Below are positions 9,144-18,125 of a stretch of 64,000 nucleotides of DNA, one piece after another (positions within the stretch are counted from its first letter, which is position 1; every line of letters starts with the position of its first letter). The DNA is taken from NCBI RefSeq assembly GCF_020832325.1, contig NZ_JAFIEU010000006.1:41233-105232 (forward strand), in the 5' to 3' direction. Origin of the DNA: Lunatimonas sp. Its GTDB lineage: Bacteria > Bacteroidota > Bacteroidia > Cytophagales > Cyclobacteriaceae. The position numbers and the translations under genes were made by a program. The notes beneath the pieces were generated by a model. The model was given only the letters and a program-made list of their open reading frames with translations. It made no database searches and had not been told where the DNA came from.

Positions 9144-11021
9144 ATGAAACAAATACGAATTCACCTATTAGCCTGCTTGGTATGCATCTCGGCATTTACT
9201 TACGCGCAAGAGGCTGACATCCTAAACCAATTGGCGGAAATTGCCGTCATAAACCAGAAAGTCATGATGCCCATGCGGGACGGTGTACGTCTGGCCACCG
9301 ATATCTACCGTCCCAAAACAGATCAGCCGGTGCCCATTATCTTTTCTAGAACTCCCTACAACTTCAACACCTACCGGGATGGTGAATTGGCGACGCGAAC
9401 ATTGGAGACGGCCTATCAGGCAGTCAAACGTGGCTATGCCTACGTGGTGCAAAACGAACGGGGCAGGTTCTTTTCTGAGGGAGAATGGGACATCCTCGGT
9501 ACCCCATTGACAGATGGCTACGACGCTTTCTCTTGGATGGCAGAACAGAACTGGAGCAATGGTAAAATCGGCACCTTGGGTTGCTCCTCCACTGCCGAAT
9601 GGCAGATGGCGGTGGCTGCACTGGACCATCCTTCCCATGCGGCGATGATTCCCCAAGGATACGGGGCCGGAGTAGGACGTATTGGAGAATACTATGAGCA
9701 GGGCAACTGGTACAGGGGCGGAGCCACGCAAATGCTATTCATCGCTTGGCTGTACAGTACCCAACACGACCCCATGGCTCCCAAACTGCCCGAGGGTATC
9801 GGACAGGAAGACCTTCTGCGCTTGCAGCGCTTTTACGACATGGCACCCAGATATCCCCGTGTAGATTGGTCAGAGGGCCTTGCACACCTCCCTGTGCAGG
9901 ATATTATCAAAAACGCACAGGGACCCAAGGGGATCTTTGAGGAAATGGTCACCCGAAAACCCAACGATCCCAAGTGGTACGAAGGCGGTCTTTACCACGA
10001 CAATATGGACTTTGGAGTGCCAAGTTTTTGGTTTGTATCCTGGTACGACGTGGCCAGTAGCCCCAACTTAGCACTCTTCAACCATGTACGTGAAAATGCC
10101 TCTGACCCACAGATTCGGGATAATCAATACTTGGTGATTGCACCCACCCTGCATTGTGCATTCACGCGGGCAACGGAAAACACGGTAGTCGGCGAACGAA
10201 ATATGGGCGACGCCCGATTGGACTACGATGCGCTGGTATACGGTTGGTTTGACTACTGGCTGAAGGAAGAGAAAAATGGAATTGTCGAAACCCTTCCCCG
10301 AGTAAAATACTTCACGATGGGATCCAATAAATGGCAGGAGTCCAAAACCTGGCCTCCGGCAAATGCAGAAATGACAACGTTTTACCTAGATAGCAAAGGC
10401 CGGGCGAACACCCGAAACGGAGACGGTATGCTTACTCCGAAACGCCCAATCAGAGACAACCCAGACAGCTTTACCTATGACCCCATGAATCCGGTGACTT
10501 CCTACGGCGGAAACGTCTGCTGCACGGGCACCGCTATTCAGGGTGGCGCCTTTGACCAGCAGGAAATGGAACTGAGGGAAGATATACTCGTGTATACCTC
10601 CGAACCACTGTCCGAAGGGATTGAGATCAGTGGTTTTATCGAATCCACGCTTTATCTTTCGTCAGACGTTAAGGATACCGATGTAACCATCAAGCTGATA
10701 GACGTGTATCCCGACGGACGTGCATACAATCTCGACGAAACCATCCAACGGGTCCGCTATCGGGAAGGCTACGAGCAAGAGGTATTTATGGAGGCTGGTA
10801 ACGTCTACGAGGTCAACCTAACCCCTATGTCTACGAGTAATTACTTCGAAAAGGGACACCGAATCCGTATTGAAGTATCCAGTTCTAACTTCCCGCGTTT
10901 TGACCGAAATCTGAATACGGGTGGGAATAACTATGACGAAACTGTTGGAATCGTAGCCAACAACCGAATTCATCATTCCCGTCGCTATCCCAGCAGCATC
11001 CGATTGCCCATCATTAAATAA
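9144..11021 (+). CDS. Secreted CocE/NonD family hydrolase with variant nucleophile elbow
   Basis: A 625-aa secreted hydrolase (signal peptide about 1-21, cleavage after TYA). Overall architecture matches the 4670 gene: [16 protein letters not shown] at about 42-57, alpha/beta hydrolase core, C-terminal jelly roll with [13 protein letters not shown] motif (ILVYTSEPL). The nucleophile turn reads [11 protein letters not shown], with Ser148 in G-C-S-S-T rather than the G-x-S-Y-x-G of the paralogue. Probable Asp is in [10 protein letters not shown] and probable His in APTLHCAF. I recall this elbow from a subgroup that includes glutaryl-7-ACA-acylase-like enzymes, but cannot confirm it. The penicillin acylase homologue follows 97 bp downstream on the same strand. 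Confidence 0.88.
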   Translation: MKQIRIHLLACLVCISAFTYAQEADILNQLAEIAVINQKVMMPMRDGVRLATDIYRPKTDQPVPIIFSRTPYNFNTYRDGELATRTLETAYQAVKRGYAYVVQNERGRFFSEGEWDILGTPLTDGYDAFSWMAEQNWSNGKIGTLGCSSTAEWQMAVAALDHPSHAAMIPQGYGAGVGRIGEYYEQGNWYRGGATQMLFIAWLYSTQHDPMAPKLPEGIGQEDLLRLQRFYDMAPRYPRVDWSEGLAHLPVQDIIKNAQGPKGIFEEMVTRKPNDPKWYEGGLYHDNMDFGVPSFWFVSWYDVASSPNLALFNHVRENASDPQIRDNQYLVIAPTLHCAFTRATENTVVGERNMGDARLDYDALVYGWFDYWLKEEKNGIVETLPRVKYFTMGSNKWQESKTWPPANAEMTTFYLDSKGRANTRNGDGMLTPKRPIRDNPDSFTYDPMNPVTSYGGNVCCTGTAIQGGAFDQQEMELREDILVYTSEPLSEGIEISGFIESTLYLSSDVKDTDVTIKLIDVYPDGRAYNLDETIQRVRYREGYEQEVFMEAGNVYEVNLTPMSTSNYFEKGHRIRIEVSSSNFPRFDRNLNTGGNNYDETVGIVANNRIHHSRRYPSSIRLPIIK

Positions 11022-11029
11022 CCCTAAAA

Positions 11030-11060
11030 GCCAGTCTCCGGAATCTCCTGAGGCTGGCCT
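11030..11060 (+). terminator. Possible weak intrinsic terminator
   Basis: An imperfect 9-bp stem (GCCAGTCTC against GAGGCTGGC, one G-T wobble) with an 11-nt loop, followed by only a short T stretch. It sits 9 bp after the CocE-type gene. Confidence 0.4.
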
Positions 11061-11118
11061 TTACTCAAATTAGCAACTGCTCGCTAAAAGCCACCTTAAC
11101 CACCAAACCACTTCAACC

Positions 11119-13377
11119 ATGAAATTGAGGATTACGCGTTCCACCATTGATCAAAGACTACTATTTTTTGAAAATTCCATGTTCTTGCTGAAATGCGGCA
11201 CTAGGTCTCTTAGAAATTTCCTGCTGCTATTTTTGATTGCCATGCCGTTCCTCGCTACCGCTCAAACGGAAAAACAGCGCTGGCGCCAGCATAGTAGACA
11301 AACAGAAATCATCCGCGACCAATGGGGCATTCCCCATGTGTTTGGGAAAACGGACGCCGATGCGGTGTTTGGGATGATCTATGCGCAATGCGAGGACGAC
11401 TTCAATCGGGTAGAGATGAACTATATCACGGCCATGGGGCGTACCGCGGAGGTGCTGGGCAAAGACCAGATCTTTACCGATCTCCGGATGAAACTGTACA
11501 TCGATCCGGATACCCTGCAGCAGGAATATGCCAATAGCCCCGCTTGGCTTAAATCCCTGATGGATGCCTGGGCCGACGGAATTAACTGTTTCTTAGCCGA
11601 AAACCCAAAAATAAAACCCAAGCTCTTAAACCGGTTTGAACCCTGGATGGCTTTGGCCTTCAGCGAGGGCAGCATAGGGGGAGATATAGAACGCATATCA
11701 CCCGCCGGGCTAAAGGCCTTTTACGGAAACCAATACCAGAGCTACCTGCCCGAACCAGAATGGAAACTGGAAGAAAACCCCAGCGGATCTAACGGGTTCG
11801 CCATCGCCCCAGATCTAACCCAAAACGGCAACGCCCTGCTGTTTATCAACCCTCATACTTCCTTCTACTTTAGGCCGGAGGTACACATGCAAAGCGAGGA
11901 AGGCCTGAACGCCTACGGTGCAGTAACTTGGGGACAGTTTTTCATTTACCAAGGCTTCAATCCCTTCAACGGTTGGATGCATACCTCGTCGCGTACGGAC
12001 GTAATCGACCATTATGCACTGACTGTTAGAGCCTACGAGGGTAGTTACCAATACAAACATGGCTCGCAGTGGCTTCCCATGAGAGAAAAGGAAATATCCC
12101 TTGACTATGCCGATGGAAACTCCATAGGCTCAGAAACCATAACCGCCTATTACAGCCACCATGGTCCCGTCATCCGTTCGGAAGGCGAACACTGGATTGC
12201 CATTCAACTGATGGTGGAAAGGGAAAAAGCCCTGACTCAATCCTACCTCAGGACAAAAACCAAAAATCACCGGGAATTTCAGGAGGTGATGCAACTTCGC
12301 ACCAACTCCTCCAACAACACCGTATATGCCGATAAGGATGGAAATATTGCGTATTACCATGGAAATTTTGTGCCGGTACGCAACCCCTCCTACAACTGGG
12401 CAGGTGTAGTAGACGGCAGCGATCCCGACACAGACTGGAAGGGGCTCCACCCCATCGAGGAACTGGTATACCTATTCAACCCTGAAAACGGATGGATTCA
12501 AAATTGCAATTCAACACCTTTTACCGCTGCAGGCGTAAATAGCCCCACGAGAGGTAATTACCCCAGCTACATGGCTCCGGATGCAGAAAATGCCCGTGGA
12601 CTGAATGCGGTCAGGCTTCTAAGCAACCAACGTGGATTTACACTAAACAACCTCATCGCGCTGGGATACGACTCGTACCTCATTGCTTTTGAGCCATTAA
12701 TTCCGGCGTTAAAGAGCGCCTATGACCGACTGGAAAAGGGGGATCCGCGGAAAACTTCGCTCGAAAAACCGATCAAGCAGCTTTCAGACTGGGACTTACG
12801 CTTTGGACTAACTTCCGTGCCCATGTCCTTGGCACATTTTTGGGGAACCGCGCTTTTGGAAAGAGCGAGATCTTTGGAAAGACCAGAAGAAGTATACTTG
12901 TTCGATTTTCTAGCCCAATACACTTCAGACGCCATGAAATTGGAGGCGTTGGAGGAAGCCCTGGAAAATCTGACCGGGGATTTCGGTACTTGGGAGACGC
13001 CTTGGGGAGAAATCAACCGCTTCCAACGGCTAACGGGCGATATTGTCCATCCATTCGATGACCAACAGCCAAGCATACCAGTCCCTTTTGCACCGGCTAC
13101 TTGGGGCTCATTAGCTTCTTACGTGGGGCGAAGTTCGGTTCCAACGAAGAAGATCTACGGAACGGTAGGGAATAGTTTTGTAGCTGCAGTGGAATTTGGA
13201 GAAAAGGTACGGGCTAAAAGCCTATTGGCCGGAGGTCAAAGCGGAGATCCCTCTTCTCCCCATTTTTACGATCAGGCCGAGATCTATGCGCAGGGCGAAT
13301 TCAAAGAGGTTAATTTCTACCGAGAAGACATCCTCAAACACGCCAAAAAGACCTACCGTCCGGGAATGGGGCGGTAA
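11119..13377 (+). CDS. Penicillin acylase family protein (Ntn hydrolase)
   Basis: A 752-aa precursor of an N-terminal-nucleophile amidohydrolase. In the family, autocatalytic cleavage exposes a Ser/Thr/Cys at the start of the beta chain; here the likely site is NPSGSNGFAIAP, with Ser224 as the new N-terminus. The alpha region carries the typical IIRDQWGIPHVFGKTDADAVFG. A hydrophobic export segment ends near residue 49 (LIAMPFLATAQ). The N-terminus is about 30 residues longer than needed for a signal peptide, so ATG 11179 (MFLLKCGT) may be the true start. Homologues cleave beta-lactam side chains, N-acyl-homoserine lactones or cyclic lipopeptides; the substrate is unknown here. It is downstream of a CocE-type hydrolase and convergent with the polysaccharide lyase cluster. 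Confidence 0.9.
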   Translation: MKLRITRSTIDQRLLFFENSMFLLKCGTRSLRNFLLLFLIAMPFLATAQTEKQRWRQHSRQTEIIRDQWGIPHVFGKTDADAVFGMIYAQCEDDFNRVEMNYITAMGRTAEVLGKDQIFTDLRMKLYIDPDTLQQEYANSPAWLKSLMDAWADGINCFLAENPKIKPKLLNRFEPWMALAFSEGSIGGDIERISPAGLKAFYGNQYQSYLPEPEWKLEENPSGSNGFAIAPDLTQNGNALLFINPHTSFYFRPEVHMQSEEGLNAYGAVTWGQFFIYQGFNPFNGWMHTSSRTDVIDHYALTVRAYEGSYQYKHGSQWLPMREKEISLDYADGNSIGSETITAYYSHHGPVIRSEGEHWIAIQLMVEREKALTQSYLRTKTKNHREFQEVMQLRTNSSNNTVYADKDGNIAYYHGNFVPVRNPSYNWAGVVDGSDPDTDWKGLHPIEELVYLFNPENGWIQNCNSTPFTAAGVNSPTRGNYPSYMAPDAENARGLNAVRLLSNQRGFTLNNLIALGYDSYLIAFEPLIPALKSAYDRLEKGDPRKTSLEKPIKQLSDWDLRFGLTSVPMSLAHFWGTALLERARSLERPEEVYLFDFLAQYTSDAMKLEALEEALENLTGDFGTWETPWGEINRFQRLTGDIVHPFDDQQPSIPVPFAPATWGSLASYVGRSSVPTKKIYGTVGNSFVAAVEFGEKVRAKSLLAGGQSGDPSSPHFYDQAEIYAQGEFKEVNFYREDILKHAKKTYRPGMGR

Positions 13378-13601
13378 CCCAAGGCAAATGAGTTCAAATA
13401 GGAAAGAAAATTGGTGTTGGTTATTCCGCTACACCCTGGAATTCTCAGGTCGGTTTGTTTTCAGGCGCGCAAGGTGTTTTATGCTCCGGATTTGCTGACC
13501 AATCAACCGAATGCAGCATAGACACGAACGCTTGTTGGTATGTGATGTGAACCTGCGATGGTGAATTATTGTAGCTCTCCACCGAATTCGATTAGCATCT
13601 A

Positions 13602-15551
13602 TCAATTCGCTACCACAAACCGATAGCTGTCTTTTGCCTTGGGTTTCTTTACCTCGAAATTTACCCGGTAGATCCTGTCGCCCCACTTGGTAATAATCCC
13701 CTTATCCTCGGGTGACTCAAGCGGGACCTTTTCCACAGAAGCTTCCATCTGACGCGCATTGTATCTCAATTCGAAATTCTTGGTTACCCCGTCTTTGCCG
13801 ACAAATGGAATCGATAACACGCCGGGTCGTGTAACACTTGCTGGATAGATCGTCATAAAATGGTAGGTAATGCCAGTGGCAGAATTTAGAGAGACCACAT
13901 CATCCAAGCTAATTTGTCTGCCTCGGTTGAGCACAATCTTTCGTTCCCAGCTTTCCACGCCAGCGGCTTCCGGGTAGGCTTGACGGATATCCAGCGTCAT
14001 CTGCGATACCTGAGGCCGGCCCTGGTGCGAAACATGCGTCGCCTTATACTGACTGCCTGGTAGCTGCACCTTCCCGTTGATAGTCGGTAGATTGTGGAAA
14101 TCAGAACGGTTATACCAAATTGTGTAGCGGTCATCACTAAAGGTCTTACGGGTGTAGGTACCTCGTCCCACGTCTATCAGGAGGGGCTGCCCATCGTAAT
14201 ACACCACAAAATTTCCGACATCATTGTGGTTATGGCTTTCGTCATTATGCCCTCCCTTCGCAGCAAGAAAAAACCCATCGGTTGTACCTGCCTGATCCCT
14301 GGCCACCATTACTTGTATATCGGGAAGCCACACGTCTTTGGGAAGAGGTAAGCCTTTATCGGCCTGCCTTATCTCGTCCTGTACAAAGAGCTCAAAGAAA
14401 TTCCGAAAGTAATGGAAGTTTGGCAGGGAACCCGAAAAAGGCTCCCAATAGAAAGCCCCAAACCGCATCATGTCGGGATCCTGAATGGCCTGACCATAGC
14501 GATAGATCATGGCCGCGGACATCTTTGGCTGCGGATCTGCGTCGGCAAAATTCAGAAAGTACTCTTCGCTGATCTGCGCCCGGTAGATGAACTTGCCCAT
14601 GTTTCGGACTTTTTCGTCGTCGTACACATACGCAAAAGCTTCTCCACTCGCTAGATTTAGGAGGGAAAGGCAGTCAAACAGGGAAGCGGCGGCGGCACCC
14701 CAATAGCTTGGGCCCTCATCACATCCCCCGTCCTGCGGATAGGGATCTAGGAAATTATCCAATACTTCCACAGCCTTGTGGACCATGGCTGTCCGCTTTT
14801 GCGGATCCTCCTCCAATAACAGCGCCGTATTGATCCAATTAGAAACAATCCAAGGGTTCCAGTTATTCGGCGGACGCCCATTCGAATTGGCCGTCATCCA
14901 GCCGTGATGCTGATTCATCAAGGGCTGGAAAATCCGGGTCTGGGTCTCGTGCCGTATACGTTTTCGGATTTGGGGAGAAATCCGGTCAAACTGATCTCCA
15001 AAAAAATAATCGGCCCATGCAAGATAGGTAGCAGTCTCCGCAGCAAATAAATCCACGAAGGGCTTGGTCACATCGATCAGCCCGGAAATTTCTTTTGTCT
15101 TTGGAAGGTGTGCCGGGACTCCCCAAAAGGACTCCTCGCAGATAGACCAGATACCGTTCACAATAGGATCAATAAACCTACCCTGGTTCTCGTGTAACTC
15201 CGCGAGGATCATGGTTCCCAGCATCCGGCGCTTCTGAAACGTCACTGCCTGGTACTCGTCCCGGTCACCGGTTCGCTCGATCAATAGGGATTTGGTAGCG
15301 GGTATGTAGGGCCACTCGTAACCGATATTCTCACTGGCCGTCTTAAGATACGCATCCAAGGTCTCTTGGTCCACAGCATTCCAAGCATCCCTATCCGAAG
15401 CAGCTGGAAAGGGCTTCCATTGCGAATGGGGTATAAGTTTATCTTCCAACTCAACCAGGGTGTATTTTCCGCTGACCAACTTTTGAGCTGCCACATCCGG
15501 TAAGTTCACTAACAGGAGCAACAAGGTCGTGACGAATATGCCGTAATTCAT
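13602..15551 (-). CDS. Heparinase II/III-like polysaccharide lyase
   Basis: A 649-aa secreted protein: signal peptide about 1-22, alpha/alpha-toroid from about 45 to 390 (NSNGRPPNNWNPWIVSNWIN), then a beta-sandwich typical of heparinase II/III. Conserved catalytic-type motifs are ESHNHNDVGNFVVYYDG (His/Asn) and a Tyr/Arg stretch DRYTIWYNRSDFHN. The family cleaves uronate-containing polymers (heparin, alginate, ulvan or oligo-alginate) by beta-elimination. It follows the alginate-lyase-like gene by 155 bp, with a possible promoter between, suggesting joint degradation of a uronic-acid polymer. Substrate not assignable; a PL12, PL15, PL17 or PL21 member would each fit. Confidence 0.85.
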   Translation of the reverse strand: MNYGIFVTTLLLLLVNLPDVAAQKLVSGKYTLVELEDKLIPHSQWKPFPAASDRDAWNAVDQETLDAYLKTASENIGYEWPYIPATKSLLIERTGDRDEYQAVTFQKRRMLGTMILAELHENQGRFIDPIVNGIWSICEESFWGVPAHLPKTKEISGLIDVTKPFVDLFAAETATYLAWADYFFGDQFDRISPQIRKRIRHETQTRIFQPLMNQHHGWMTANSNGRPPNNWNPWIVSNWINTALLLEEDPQKRTAMVHKAVEVLDNFLDPYPQDGGCDEGPSYWGAAAASLFDCLSLLNLASGEAFAYVYDDEKVRNMGKFIYRAQISEEYFLNFADADPQPKMSAAMIYRYGQAIQDPDMMRFGAFYWEPFSGSLPNFHYFRNFFELFVQDEIRQADKGLPLPKDVWLPDIQVMVARDQAGTTDGFFLAAKGGHNDESHNHNDVGNFVVYYDGQPLLIDVGRGTYTRKTFSDDRYTIWYNRSDFHNLPTINGKVQLPGSQYKATHVSHQGRPQVSQMTLDIRQAYPEAAGVESWERKIVLNRGRQISLDDVVSLNSATGITYHFMTIYPASVTRPGVLSIPFVGKDGVTKNFELRYNARQMEASVEKVPLESPEDKGIITKWGDRIYRVNFEVKKPKAKDSYRFVVAN

Positions 15552-15650
15552 GGTATTCTGGGTCTAATATGAAGGGATGATACACTTTTAAGCCGAAAGC
15601 ACTATCCATTCGAATAATACGCATTTTTCCACACTATAACAACTTAACGT

Positions 15651-15684
15651 CAAAAATAGGTTGAATCTCCAAAGTTTCTTTGGA
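15651..15684 (-). promoter_or_regulatory. Candidate -7 box and palindrome upstream of the heparinase-like gene
   Basis: On the minus strand TATTTTTG (15658 to 15651) exactly matches TAnnTTTG. Just upstream is a perfect dyad, TCCAAAG-TTT-CTTTGGA (15668-15684), suitable as an operator or as a small hairpin ending the alginate-lyase transcript. No -33 box stands at the canonical spacing. Confidence 0.35.
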
Positions 15685-15706
15685 CCCAGGCCCGTGTATT
15701 TGCGTA

Positions 15707-16756
15707 TCATCGGAATGGATTCTGTAGGGCCACCTGACAAACGATCTGCTGACATTCGGTCAGGCCAAGACTGGAATCAAACAGGGATGCCATCGCCATG
15801 GTATCATAGGCCCGATCTGCCTGGTACACTACCCCCGGCTGGTACTCCGCCAAGCCAGCTTCCGCGCGTTGTTTATCCAAGGTCACCGTGCTGTTGTTCC
15901 ATTGGGCATAAACGGCCTCCCCCTTGGCATAGGGCAATACATACTTCAAGGACTTTTGGAGGCTACCACCAGAATCCCCGGTATAAAAAAACCATTCCGC
16001 CCCCCTGCCCGACTGCTTGGCCTCCATGTAAACCAAGAGCTGGCAAAGGGGCTTCAACGCGCTGACGTGGTAGCTCAACGCATCCCGCTGCCTGATATCC
16101 GAACTGGTGCCATCCGGAAAGAGGCACTGATCCACATAGTTCCGAAAGCGGCTCTCGGCCCAATCGATATAGTCGCCTCGACCCAATACCATCCCCGTAA
16201 CTCCCAGCAAGTGGATGCGCTTGGTTTCCCAGTTGTTCATGGGTGTTTTGGGAAAATTCATAACCCGCTGTGCCAAATGAGATAGAAAATCCCGGTACCG
16301 ATTGTCTTCCTCTTCATTCAAATGGGGCGACAACAATGGATATACATACACTAGTGGCACCAATTTGTTTTCATTGATCGGATTCCCATCGGGCCAATAG
16401 GTGGATACCCATGCCAACGCCAATTTCCTCATGGGCAGAGCAACCTCCTGGGTGTCCTGTAGCTTATGGTACCAATAAAACAAAGCCAGGCGATCCATAT
16501 CCCGCAAATGTTCTTCTGTTTGCATCCGGCGGGGATCGTTATTTAGCAAGCCCTCATAGAAAATCCGTTCGACAGGACGGGGAGGGATAGATTTTTCCCG
16601 CTGAAAATCCTGCCGCAGCGCATCCGTTGTCTCAGCATGAATGACCTTGGGATCAAACGACTGCGAATTGGTATAGAGCAAGGTAGTCCACGTGTCAAGA
16701 TTGGCAGCAGGTGGTGCCTGGCTCCAACACAATCCAAAAAGAAGCAGTGCCCACAT
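15707..16756 (-). CDS. Alginate lyase-like alpha/alpha-toroid protein
   Basis: A 349-aa secreted protein with a signal peptide (MWALLLFGLCWSQ). The motifs PMNNWETKRIHLLG and SDIRQRDALSYHVSALKPLCQL correspond in order to the Asn-Asn and Arg/Tyr-His elements of the alginate_lyase (PL5-like) superfamily, which beta-eliminates mannuronate-rich chains. The NNH of classical PL5 reads NNW here, so catalysis may differ. Its start is 3 bp from the stop of the polysaccharide deacetylase gene, so translation is probably coupled. The heparinase-like gene lies downstream. Confidence 0.75.
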   Translation of the reverse strand: MWALLLFGLCWSQAPPAANLDTWTTLLYTNSQSFDPKVIHAETTDALRQDFQREKSIPPRPVERIFYEGLLNNDPRRMQTEEHLRDMDRLALFYWYHKLQDTQEVALPMRKLALAWVSTYWPDGNPINENKLVPLVYVYPLLSPHLNEEEDNRYRDFLSHLAQRVMNFPKTPMNNWETKRIHLLGVTGMVLGRGDYIDWAESRFRNYVDQCLFPDGTSSDIRQRDALSYHVSALKPLCQLLVYMEAKQSGRGAEWFFYTGDSGGSLQKSLKYVLPYAKGEAVYAQWNNSTVTLDKQRAEAGLAEYQPGVVYQADRAYDTMAMASLFDSSLGLTECQQIVCQVALQNPFR

Positions 16757-16759
16757 GGC

Positions 16760-18001
16760 TTAGAAAACGGGAATTAACGTGATCTGCTTCAGATCTAGCA
16801 GTGCTCCCACGGAACCAAAATCCTCTTCGGGGCGAAAAACCACTTTGTTATAGCCCCCTTCCAAGTTTAGCTTCCCGATAGACAGTGTCTTGAAGGTTTC
16901 CCAAGAACCGGAACGCTCTACCCGGCCCCGGATGGCGTCTACCTCTGATTCAAGCACAAATCCTTTTCCTGCTTCCTCGTCGGATACCGACCATTCCAGA
17001 ATGGCCTGATACGTTCCACTACGGGGAGCATCCAGTTCCCACACAACCTGATCCTTCCCCGTAAACCAGCCAAAGGCCCGCCAATCGGGCATGTATTCAA
17101 TACGAGGTCCCACTCCGCTACCGTTTTCTGCGGTCAAGTGAAGCTTTCCGTCAGGAGCGGCACGTACCAGCTGTGGCAGGTTGGTGGTGTCAGCCATGGC
17201 CTTTCGCGTCGCTTGTACATAGGCCGCCACCTCTCCGATGGGCGCAATCCAAATACCGCTTTCGGGGTTTTGGGCAAACTTGGCCAATTCCCGAAGGGTT
17301 TCCAAGTAGGTGGTTTGACGTCCGGACTCATTGGTCTCATGCCCGGCTAATACCAGCCACTGCCCGTTGGCCGCCGCTTGGTCGATGTAGGCCTTCACCT
17401 GATCAAAGGATTTATTGTCCATCTCTATTCCGGTGATCTGGGCCAAATCCGCATAGAGGGGATCTACAGGTGCCTCGGCTAACCACCCACGACCCGCCAC
17501 GAAAAGATCCGCAATCAGGGGTACGAGACTCTGTGCATACTGCCCCCTACCCACGTACATCTGTCCGCAGGGATAGGCATACACTGTAGGTGTTACTCCC
17601 AAAAGGTTTTCTATTTCAAAATTCGCCTGCAATAGCTCCGCCCGCATCTTGTCCAGGGTGTAGTTTTCCAAGGCTTTGTTTCGCGACCAGACAAAGTTGC
17701 CACTGCACGGGTGTACAATGGAATGATTGGCCATTTCGTGGCCAGTGACCACCGCCTTTTGCCATCCTTCGAGATTATTTTTCACGCTTTGGGGAACCAC
17801 AAAAAAAGTGGCCCGAATGCCATATTCGTCTAGAAGTGGTATGCCGTGGGTAGGATTGCTGGCTCGGGCGTCATCAAAACTTAGGCTAAGTGCCATTTTC
17901 TTGCCTTCCGGCCACGGAAATTTAACTTCTTGACCCAATGCAGAGAAATTTACGTATACAAAAAGAAAAAAGCAGCTGAACAGGATGTTGGAGGATTTCA
18001 T
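16760..18001 (-). CDS. Secreted polysaccharide deacetylase (NodB domain) with C-terminal accessory domain
   Basis: A 413-aa exported protein (signal peptide about 1-23). The NodB fold spans about 30-265: LSLSFDDA carries the catalytic and metal-binding Asp pair, and NHSIVHP the two metal-binding His; the later VYAYPCGQ and LAGHE also fit. Such enzymes remove N- or O-acetyl groups from carbohydrates (CE4). From about 290 a beta-rich module (PDWRAFGWFTGKDQVVWELDAP) resembles a carbohydrate-binding or DUF-type sandwich. It is first in a minus-strand cluster with two polysaccharide-lyase-like genes, consistent with deacetylation of an acetylated polyuronate before or during cleavage. Confidence 0.88.
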   Translation of the reverse strand: MKSSNILFSCFFLFVYVNFSALGQEVKFPWPEGKKMALSLSFDDARASNPTHGIPLLDEYGIRATFFVVPQSVKNNLEGWQKAVVTGHEMANHSIVHPCSGNFVWSRNKALENYTLDKMRAELLQANFEIENLLGVTPTVYAYPCGQMYVGRGQYAQSLVPLIADLFVAGRGWLAEAPVDPLYADLAQITGIEMDNKSFDQVKAYIDQAAANGQWLVLAGHETNESGRQTTYLETLRELAKFAQNPESGIWIAPIGEVAAYVQATRKAMADTTNLPQLVRAAPDGKLHLTAENGSGVGPRIEYMPDWRAFGWFTGKDQVVWELDAPRSGTYQAILEWSVSDEEAGKGFVLESEVDAIRGRVERSGSWETFKTLSIGKLNLEGGYNKVVFRPEEDFGSVGALLDLKQITLIPVF

Positions 18002-18125
18002 AATCAGTCATTCATGGGTTATGTCCTTAGACGTGATGTAAAATAGCGTAAAATCCACAAATTTTCAGCACTGTTTTTGAAAAGATAATCGTTAACTTAA
18101 ACCAAAATCCCTAAAATACCTTTTT

